Source: Sporosarcina sp. FSL K6-1508
GTDB taxonomy: Bacteria > Bacillota > Bacilli > Bacillales_A > Planococcaceae
Length of the DNA: 64,000 bases
Assembly: GCF_038007465.1 (NCBI RefSeq)
Contig: NZ_JBBOXF010000001.1
Location: 1,204,501 to 1,268,500, forward strand
Reading direction: 5' to 3'
The position numbers and the translations under genes are program-made. Positions 57,787 through 64,000 of the stretch are shown in pieces (position 1 is the first letter of the stretch; every line of letters starts with the position of its first letter). The notes below the pieces were generated by a model, which searched no databases, was not told where the DNA came from, and saw only the letters and a program-made list of their open reading frames with translations.

Positions 57787-58314
57787 CTAAAAACCAACGG
57801 TCTCTCTGATGGCTGACCATTGTATTTCAGATTTAGATTCATTGTTAGTCATCATCGTTCCAACAAAAACGTCATCAATAACTTTATTATTCAAATAGTG
57901 TTCAATAGTTAAATTGATAATTTTTGAAGTATATAAATCTGATAATTCATTCTTAGGAACCCAAAATAATTCCCCTTCGTCTGAAGGAATAAAGTTCATA
58001 TGCTTTGTTTCTCCCAAGTAGACATATTGTTGGCGTATTTCTCCGCTATTTTTTTCAAGTAGAATATATTTAAGCCTAAAGTTTTTAATGTCATCTTTTT
58101 TAAATCCCGTCTCTTCTTCAATTTCCCTGAAACTTGCCTCTATTGGTGAATTAAGTTCATTAGGTTCCATATGACCTCCAATTCCACCCCAAAATGCAAA
58201 ATTAAAGATTTTACTTTTTTCCTTTTTCATCATTAACGCCCTTCCTTGATGAATTAGGAATGCAGTTGCCATCTGTCGGACTTCCAATAATAACATCCTC
58301 TCTAAACTTCCCAC
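57787..58314 (-). CDS. Nudix hydrolase
   Basis: A 175-residue protein with a Nudix box GHMEPNELNSPIEASFREIE then EETGF; the spacer between the first Glu and REIEEETGF is two residues longer than the G-x5-E-x7-REUxEExGU consensus. Hydrolyses a nucleoside-diphosphate-linked compound; substrate unknown. An in-frame ATG at 58296 is a possible alternative start. It is flanked by 41-bp direct repeats. Confidence 0.85.
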   Translation of the reverse strand: MGSLERMLLLEVRQMATAFLIHQGRALMMKKEKSKIFNFAFWGGIGGHMEPNELNSPIEASFREIEEETGFKKDDIKNFRLKYILLEKNSGEIRQQYVYLGETKHMNFIPSDEGELFWVPKNELSDLYTSKIINLTIEHYLNNKVIDDVFVGTMMTNNESKSEIQWSAIRETVGF

Positions 58315-58488
58315 TTATTTTATTAAGCTAAACTGCGTCGTTAGATTATATGTAAACCTTCATAAACTTGTTTTTGTTTTAACATAAATATCCAGTTGAG
58401 TGAATTTAATTTAATCAGATGTAAGGTACGTGTCACCATACCATTTCACTATAAATCAACCTTTACCTTTAACATAGCCAAAAGTTTT

Positions 58489-58529
58489 AAATAACATGTT
58501 TGTTTTAGAATTGTATTGGTGACTGTCAC
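58489..58529 (+). repeat. 41-bp direct repeat, copy 2
   Basis: Same orientation as copy 1 (40 of 41 bases identical). Here the palindrome is cut short, followed by a second short GTCACTATTTTT repeat. The 58315-58627 gap shows nothing else except this repeat. Confidence 0.85.
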
Positions 58530-58627
58530 TATTTTTACTGTCACTATTTTTAAGAGCAGACTTCCTATGGTAATATTTTCTTAACGCAATATATGCTTTT
58601 AAGCAAGAGTGATAAGGGGGAAGTGAC

Positions 58628-59794
58628 TTGAGGAAAGAGGGGAATGTTTTAGTCAGGGCGGGGGATATTGTTTTCATCATTGTAATCATGGGTTTGTTAT
58701 TGCCTTTTGTACTTGTAGGCGCACTATTCATTTGGCTTTCGGGACTATTATTTTTGTTGCCACTTATTTTGGCTCTGTATGTATCGTTGTGCGTTGTGCT
58801 AGTTGTAAAAACGTTTCAGCTGAACAAGCATGAAAAGGTGATTCATCGCATGATAATTGGTGTTGTTACGCTATCCATCGTCTATGCAATACCAGGCATT
58901 TATGATAAAACAAGACCAGTCCTTCAAGATGATTATGTGGATACAACCGCATATGCACCTTTTAGTGTTAATACGAAAGCCGTATCGCTTACCAAGCCTT
59001 CGACACTAAAAATTGAGGACAATCTCCCAGTCATTGACGGAGCAACTGCTCTTTACCCGATTTACTCAGCTTTTGCACAGGAGGTTTATCCTGAGAAGGG
59101 TTATAACCAATCTAATAGTGAAGTAATGTCGAATCGTACGGGAGAAGCTTATAATAATCTCATAAACGGTAGAGCCGACCTCATTTTTGTACTGGCCCCA
59201 TCTGAACATCAGTTGGCAATGGCGAAACGATTAGAGAAAGAACTGAAATTGACGCCGATTGGGAAAGAAGCGTTCGTGTTTTTTGTGAATGAAAAAAATC
59301 CGGTCAAAAGCCTGACGACAGATGAAATAAGAGGCATTTATACAGGAGATATAACCAATTGGAAAGAAGTCGGTGGAAACAGGAAGGAAATCCGTGCTTT
59401 TCAACGTCCAGAAGATAGTGGCAGCCAAACAGCCCTCCAGCAGTTCATGGGCGATGTGCCAATCATGGATCCACCCGTCGAGGACGTTGCATCATTGATG
59501 GGCACAGTTATCGACCAAGTGTCTGATTATAAAAACTACAATAATGCCATTGGCTACACGTTTAGATATTATTCAACAGAAATGACGAAAAATAATGCTA
59601 TCCGTTTACTTTCCGTAAATGGTGTCGAACCAACGAAAGAAACAATCCGGTCGGGGGATTATCCGATAGCGAACGAATTATATGCAGTGACTGCTGGCAG
59701 CGATAATCCGCATATCAACGAATTCGTCGATTGGATTTTGTCAGAGCAAGGACAGGAGATTATCGAGAAGACGGGGTATGTTTCGCTTCAGTGA
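58628..59794 (+). CDS. Membrane-anchored PstS-like protein, paralogue 1
   Basis: TTG start behind AAGGGGGAAG; 388 residues. Residues 8-90 contain about three membrane spans (DIVFIIVIMGLLLPFVLVGA, GLLFLLPLILALYVSLCVVL). The rest is a PstS-type binding domain: LPVIDGATALYPIYSAFAQE (DGAT loop in place of GS(S)T), SNRTGEAYNNLINGRADLIF, FQRPEDSGSQTALQ. A phosphate-like oxyanion is the likely ligand. It shares ~65% of residues by eye with 60413-61576. Confidence 0.8.
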   Translation: MRKEGNVLVRAGDIVFIIVIMGLLLPFVLVGALFIWLSGLLFLLPLILALYVSLCVVLVVKTFQLNKHEKVIHRMIIGVVTLSIVYAIPGIYDKTRPVLQDDYVDTTAYAPFSVNTKAVSLTKPSTLKIEDNLPVIDGATALYPIYSAFAQEVYPEKGYNQSNSEVMSNRTGEAYNNLINGRADLIFVLAPSEHQLAMAKRLEKELKLTPIGKEAFVFFVNEKNPVKSLTTDEIRGIYTGDITNWKEVGGNRKEIRAFQRPEDSGSQTALQQFMGDVPIMDPPVEDVASLMGTVIDQVSDYKNYNNAIGYTFRYYSTEMTKNNAIRLLSVNGVEPTKETIRSGDYPIANELYAVTAGSDNPHINEFVDWILSEQGQEIIEKTGYVSLQ

Positions 59795-59825
59795 TAAACA
59801 GAGGAAGTCTATGTGTTAAGATTTG

Positions 59826-59852
59826 CCGCAGCCTGTGAGGTTGTGGTTTTTT
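59826..59852 (+). terminator. Terminator after PstS-like paralogue 1
   Basis: CCGCAGCC pairs with GGTTGTGG (two wobbles), followed by six T residues. Confidence 0.7.
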
Positions 59853-59984
59853 ATTAGGAAGTAGCAATAAGTCTAGAATCCTGTTTAGATGAGAAATATC
59901 AGAAGATCACTAATGTTATTTATTGGAAACATTTATATAGCTGAAAACGTCTCGTTAGAAACAGCTATATAAGGGAGCAGGATA

Positions 59985-60356
59985 ATGAAGTTTTCTTAAA
60001 AAGTAACCGGTCTTATTTTTTCATTGTTTGCAGGAATTATGATTGTTTTACTGCTGATCACTAATTTCTTTTTTTTTAGTACGAAACATCTTCCGGAAGG
60101 AGATTTCATGACTGAAGCAATATCACCAAATGGCGACTATACGGTGCGTGCTTACTTATCAAATAGTGGTGCGACAGTGGCTTTTGCCGTAAGGGGAGAA
60201 GTTGTTTATCATAACAAAAGAAATAAGACGAAAAACATTTATTGGGCGTACCGGGAGGAACAAGCAGAAATCATTTGGCTCGATGACCATACGGTTTCAA
60301 TCAACGGCGTTGAACTTAATGTAAAAAAAGATGTGTATGATTGGAGAAAACAGTAA
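59985..60356 (+). pseudogene. DUF5412 gene with in-frame stop at codon 5
   Basis: A full gene appears to start at ATG 59985 behind GGGAGC, but its fifth codon is TAA (59997-59999), then the frame stays open to 60356. The visible body (LLLITNFFFFSTKHLPEGDF, AISPNGDYTVRAYLSNSGAT, AEIIWLDDHTVSINGVELNV) is the DUF5412 pattern: short membrane anchor plus beta domain. Restart at TTG 60024 (110 residues) keeps most of the protein. Either a recent nonsense mutation or a sequencing error. Confidence 0.65.
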
Positions 60357-60412
60357 TAGGCTTATTAGAAAATCGATATACAGAAATGTTTTAATACCAA
60401 GGGGGACTCAAC

Positions 60413-61576
60413 TTGAAAACTGTAATAATGATTGCAACAATCCTAATGATCATCGTGGCATCGATTATAGTGGCGTTGCCATTAATTTTGATATTTGTTT
60501 TATTCATATCGCCGAATATGTATTATCTAATACCTTTGCTTATTGCAATCTACGTAATACTGGTCGTTCTGATTCTATTCAAAACGATAGGTTGGACGAA
60601 ATATCCGAACGGAAAAAAAGCTTTTTATGGCGTCGCTGCGCTGATAACCGTAGTGGCATTGTCTTTCACGGCTACCGGTATATATAAGCAGAACTTGGAC
60701 AGATTGGAGGATACAGAAGTGAATCTGCAACAATACAGTCCGTTTGCATCTGGGACGAAAGCTATGAAACTGGACGAGCCAGCGACTTTACAGCTTGAAT
60801 CTGATTTACCCGTCATAGATGGTGCGACCGCGCTTTACCCAATGTATGCTGGATTTGCACAGGCAGTCTATCCAGAAAAGGAATACAACCTATATAACAG
60901 TGAAGTGATGTCGAATATGACAAATGTAGCCTACGAAAAGCTCATTGATGGGAAAGTCGATCTGATTTTTGTAGCAGGTCCTTCTTCTACTCAATTGGCA
61001 TCAGCAGAACGAGCTGGCAAAGAATTAACGCTGACACCAATTGGTAAAGAAGCATTCGTCTTTTTCGTCAATGCGAAAAACCCTGTAAAAAACTTGACGA
61101 TGAATGAAATCAAAGGGATTTATTCCGGAGATATAACGAATTGGAAAGACGTAGGTGGAAAGAAAAAAGCGATCCGGGCATTCCAGCGGCCACAAGACAG
61201 CGGCAGTCAGACTGCACTTCAAAACGTGATGGGTGACGTGCCGATCATGGATCCTCCGGTTGAAAATGTGATTGATCTTATGGGAGGAATTATTGGTGTT
61301 GTGTCGGACTATACGAACTACAACAATGCATTAGGCTTTACGTTCAGATATTATTCAACCGAAATGGTCACTAACGATAAAATCCGATTGCTTCAAATTG
61401 AAGGAATTGAACCGTCATCAGAAACGATCCAGTCTGAAGATTATCCTCTTACGGCTGATATTTATGCCGTGACTGCCGGGAGTGATAATCCGCATATCGA
61501 GGAATTCATCGATTGGATTTTGTCTGACCAAGGACAGGCAATCATCGAGAAGACGGGGTATGTTACAAACCGATAG
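60413..61576 (+). CDS. Membrane-anchored PstS-like protein, paralogue 2
   Basis: TTG start behind GGGGGAC; 387 residues. Similar layout to paralogue 1: three N-terminal spans (MIATILMIIVASIIVALPLI and LIFVLFISPNMYYLIPLLIA), then LPVIDGATALYPMYAGFAQA, SNMTNVAYEKLIDGKVDLIF, FQRPQDSGSQTALQNVMG. It probably arose by tandem duplication; a DUF5412 gene lies between the copies. Confidence 0.8.
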   Translation: MKTVIMIATILMIIVASIIVALPLILIFVLFISPNMYYLIPLLIAIYVILVVLILFKTIGWTKYPNGKKAFYGVAALITVVALSFTATGIYKQNLDRLEDTEVNLQQYSPFASGTKAMKLDEPATLQLESDLPVIDGATALYPMYAGFAQAVYPEKEYNLYNSEVMSNMTNVAYEKLIDGKVDLIFVAGPSSTQLASAERAGKELTLTPIGKEAFVFFVNAKNPVKNLTMNEIKGIYSGDITNWKDVGGKKKAIRAFQRPQDSGSQTALQNVMGDVPIMDPPVENVIDLMGGIIGVVSDYTNYNNALGFTFRYYSTEMVTNDKIRLLQIEGIEPSSETIQSEDYPLTADIYAVTAGSDNPHIEEFIDWILSDQGQAIIEKTGYVTNR

Positions 61577-61729
61577 GCTGAAAACAGGATTGCTTTACTC
61601 GTAATAGTATAAGGAATAAAAACACTTCACGAATCTTTCACAACGAAAAGCTACACTAAAATTGATTAGATTATGTTCAAGTTTTTAAGTTCGTAGTTTC
61701 AATCAGCAATTAAATTAGGAGGTATTACA

Positions 61730-62278
61730 GTGAAAAAATTATTACTAATTACATTTGTCTTCATGTTTGTTTTTACTACCAGCGCTCTGGCACATACAGG
61801 GTTAGAAACGTCTTCCCCGGAAGACGGAGAAGTTGTTACAGAAGAAATGCGCGAAATAGCCTTAACCTACGAAGGAAAAATCGAACAAGGTGGAACGTTA
61901 GAAGTAAGCAGTTCAAATGGTCAATCTATTCCAGTTGAAGAGATTTCCATAGAAGATACGCAAATGACAGGGACGTTTACAAATGCCTTAGAAAATGGTG
62001 ACTATACTGTAGTTTGGAATATTATTGGAGCAGATGGTCATCCGATTGCAGGAGAATTTTCTTTCACTGTAGATGTTCCTGTATCTGAAACACCAATTGA
62101 AACTGAAGATGAAGCCAATTCACAGGATGTAAATCAAAATGAAACAATACTAGAAAATGTCGAAGATACTAAAACAAATGATCAAAGTCAGTTACCTTCT
62201 TATCTCATTCCTGTAATTGTGATTGTCTTAATTGCAATCATTGTGGGGATTTTCGTCGGGTTAAGGAGAAAAAAATAG
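61730..62278 (+). CDS. copC: CopC-domain copper-binding protein
   Basis: A 182-residue protein, AGGAGG upstream. Signal peptide with cleavage after ALA, so the mature protein begins with His (AHTGLETSSPEDGEVV), as in CopC where this His binds copper. GADGHPIAGEFSF supplies the second His. A C-terminal membrane span (LIPVIVIVLIAIIVGIFVGL) anchors it. Copper binding or transport, with CopD next. Confidence 0.9.
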   Translation: MKKLLLITFVFMFVFTTSALAHTGLETSSPEDGEVVTEEMREIALTYEGKIEQGGTLEVSSSNGQSIPVEEISIEDTQMTGTFTNALENGDYTVVWNIIGADGHPIAGEFSFTVDVPVSETPIETEDEANSQDVNQNETILENVEDTKTNDQSQLPSYLIPVIVIVLIAIIVGIFVGLRRKK

Positions 62279-62281
62279 TAA

Positions 62282-63370
62282 ATGTTTATGGTAATTGTTA
62301 GTGAAATACTTTTATATCTTTGCGTATCGCTTCTTATAGGTAGTTTTCTTATCGCTTTAGTACCGCGTTCTTTTCGACCGCAAGTAAAAATACCAAGAAG
62401 TGTACAAATTATAGCTACAATCGGTATAGCAGTTTTTTCATTTGCGCCTGTTCTAGTGTTAATGCTGTATTTATACGAGAATATGGGACTTTCTGAATCG
62501 TTCCAAACAGTTCTTCTTACTTTTGAAGTGGGCAAAGCATGGATTTTCACTTTTCTTGTTGTCAACGTCTTGTTTATTTTTATCGTTTGGTTTGATGATC
62601 GAAACAAACCTATCTACTCCTATATAGGAATCCTTTTTGTTGTCATGTTAATCATGGGAATTGGTTGGGCTAGTCACGCTAGTTCCCTAGATCATGTCAA
62701 AGGATTCATAACGCATACAAGCCATTTTACAGCAGTGAGTATTTGGGTAGGAATCCTGCTTGTGGTTAGCTGGTTTTCAAAAGATCATTCAAACTGGTTG
62801 AATTTCTTGAAATGGTTCTCGCCCGTTGCCATTATTTGCTTTAGCATCACTATCGTGTCAGGGCTTTTTTTAATGACATTCGTCGTGGAATTTAATGAAT
62901 ATACCAATGCATGGATGCTTCCGTATGGTCAATTATTGTTACTAAAACATTTAACGATTATTCCGTTACTTGTATATGCAGGGATCAACAGCGTACTAAT
63001 TAAAAAGAAGTTACTTAAGGATCATGACTTCAATCCAATACCGTGGACAAGAGTGGAAAGCATACTGATCCTAGTTGTTTTTTCAATAACGGCTGCATTA
63101 GGTCAACAATCACCGCCAAGCGTAAACATATTGAAAAATGAAGGACCTTCCAAGCTATTCAGTTTCTTTTATCAAGGTCAGTTTCAGCAAGGAATGAATG
63201 TAGAACTTATAGCAAATGCCACAGGACTCTCTCTTTTATTGTTAGCGCTTCTTTTTGTCGTTTTAACTGTGTACTCATTTATTAAGAAAGCACCGGTGAT
63301 TGTAACGTTCATCTTGAGCATTCTTTTCGTCTTTTCAAGTTATTTAGCTTTAATTCTCAGTATTCAATAA
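62282..63370 (+). CDS. copD: CopD-family copper resistance membrane protein
   Basis: A 362-residue protein with about eight spans. Conserved His-containing spans include GWASHASSLDHVKGFITHTS, SIWVGILLVVSWFSKDHSNW and WMLPYGQLLLLKHLTIIPLL. CopD with CopC imports or handles copper. It starts 3 bases after copC and ends at a terminator. Confidence 0.9.
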   Translation: MFMVIVSEILLYLCVSLLIGSFLIALVPRSFRPQVKIPRSVQIIATIGIAVFSFAPVLVLMLYLYENMGLSESFQTVLLTFEVGKAWIFTFLVVNVLFIFIVWFDDRNKPIYSYIGILFVVMLIMGIGWASHASSLDHVKGFITHTSHFTAVSIWVGILLVVSWFSKDHSNWLNFLKWFSPVAIICFSITIVSGLFLMTFVVEFNEYTNAWMLPYGQLLLLKHLTIIPLLVYAGINSVLIKKKLLKDHDFNPIPWTRVESILILVVFSITAALGQQSPPSVNILKNEGPSKLFSFFYQGQFQQGMNVELIANATGLSLLLLALLFVVLTVYSFIKKAPVIVTFILSILFVFSSYLALILSIQ

Positions 63371-63380
63371 GTAAAGTGAA

Positions 63381-63412
63381 AGGTAGCTAGCCTAGCTACC
63401 TTTTTTCTATAT
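63381..63412 (+). terminator. Terminator after copCD
   Basis: GGTAGCTAG and CTAGCTACC form an inverted repeat followed by six T residues. Confidence 0.8.
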
Positions 63413-63464
63413 AATGGGGTACTAGTGGTACTTTTGATGAACGTAGTGGATTGGAGGAAGTTGA

Positions 63465-64000
63465 ATGAATTTGACCGCAATGTTAGGAATTGAACATCCA
63501 ATTATCCAAGCTCCAATGGCGGGTGTGACGACACCGGAGTTTGTAGCAGCATCTGCAGAGGCGGGGATTCTCGGTTCAATTGGGGCTGGGTATCTATCGG
63601 CCGACGAGACGCGGAATTTCATTCGTGAAGTGAAAAGTCATACAAAGAAGCCGTTTACAGTGAATTTGTTTGTTCCGGAAAAGGTGAATCCGAGTCAGGA
63701 GCAATTACAGGAGGCATATGAAGCACTCCAACCGATAGGTAAGGCACTTGGGATTCCTCAGTGGAATACAGACTTCTCAAAATCGGAATTTGAAGGGCAA
63801 GTTCAAGTATTACTAGAAGAAGATGTAAAAATTTGTTCGTTCACTTTTGGACTGCCAGACGAAAAAACTGTGCAATTATTGAAGGGAAATGATGTCTTCC
63901 TAGTAGGGACAGCAACTTCAGTAGAAGAGGCAGAACTGGCGGAGCTTGTCGGAATGGACGCAGTTGTCGTACAAGGCAGTGAAGCGGGAGGGCATCGTGG
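63465..64000 (+). CDS. Nitronate monooxygenase (3' end outside window)
   Basis: The ATG at 63465 has GGAGG at 63453-63457. At least 178 residues are visible: MLGIEHPIIQAPMAGVTTPE, ILGSIGAGYLSADETRNFIR, KPFTVNLFVPEKVNPSQEQL and, near the end, VVQGSEAGGHRG, the flavin-binding signature of NMO. It oxidises nitronates with FMN. The window ends before the stop. Confidence 0.92.
   Translation, partial: MNLTAMLGIEHPIIQAPMAGVTTPEFVAASAEAGILGSIGAGYLSADETRNFIREVKSHTKKPFTVNLFVPEKVNPSQEQLQEAYEALQPIGKALGIPQWNTDFSKSEFEGQVQVLLEEDVKICSFTFGLPDEKTVQLLKGNDVFLVGTATSVEEAELAELVGMDAVVVQGSEAGGHR

Overview
The window joins two kinds of DNA from a Gram-positive, endospore-former-like bacterium (order Bacillales). The chromosomal gene order rocF-sigW-rsiW-cdaA-cdaR-glmM, the SigW autoregulatory promoter, the PhoP boxes at pst, and strong AGGAGG-type ribosome sites with frequent TTG/GTG starts point to the Planococcaceae, with Sporosarcina the best guess. 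That placement is inference, not a measured identity.

Bases 1 to about 36,950 are the right-hand three quarters of a PBSX-like, contractile-tailed (myovirus-type) prophage, all transcribed left to right. In order: replication and recombination (DnaD-type protein cut by the window edge, SSB, RusA resolvase); a run of small accessory proteins; an ArpU-type late regulator followed by a 9-bp repeat array; a ParB-methyltransferase fusion; DNA packaging and head genes (terminase subunits, portal, minor head protein, a small HExxH protein, a protease-scaffold fusion with a probable nested scaffold start, capsid); connectors; sheath, tube, and a tail assembly chaperone with an A AAA AAC -1 slippery site; a tape measure with five 41-residue repeats; and baseplate genes (XkdP/Q/R/S/T/U-like). 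The prophage ends with lysis genes and an M23 endolysin. The right attachment site is a 3' half of tRNA-Thr(GGU) at the head of a tRNA-Glu, tRNA-Tyr, tRNA-Gln cluster. Integrase, repressor and the left attachment site lie outside the window.

The most notable system is a complete diversity-generating retroelement (DGR) in the tail-fibre region (30,362-34,312): an Avd-like accessory protein, a template repeat (TR), a DGR-type reverse transcriptase (YADD, and SQ in place of QG) and a fibre or receptor-binding target gene with the variable repeat (VR). TR and VR are 95 bases each and differ at 11 positions; all 11 are adenines in TR (10 A to T, 1 A to C), and none of the 70 non-adenine positions differs. 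Unusually, VR lies near residues 187-218 of a 764-residue protein, with about 545 residues of beta-sandwich-like repeats after it, rather than at the C-terminus. The TR is bracketed by an 11-bp complementary stem and followed by two hairpins, which suggests a folded DGR RNA.

From 37 kb onward the DNA is chromosomal: a PAS-GGDEF-EAL protein with a degenerate SGDEF site; arginase; the sigW-rsiW stress regulon pair; the cdaA-cdaR-glmM cyclic-di-AMP and cell-wall operon; a roughly 730-bp non-coding block of repeats; pstA, pstC, pstS and a separately controlled pstB; YtoQ, amidohydrolase and phosphotransferase genes; an MMPL exporter with its MarR regulator and operator; a methyltransferase and YwbE; a Nudix gene flanked by 41-bp direct repeats; two membrane-anchored PstS-like paralogues on either side of a DUF5412 gene with an early in-frame stop; CopC and CopD; and the start of a nitronate monooxygenase.
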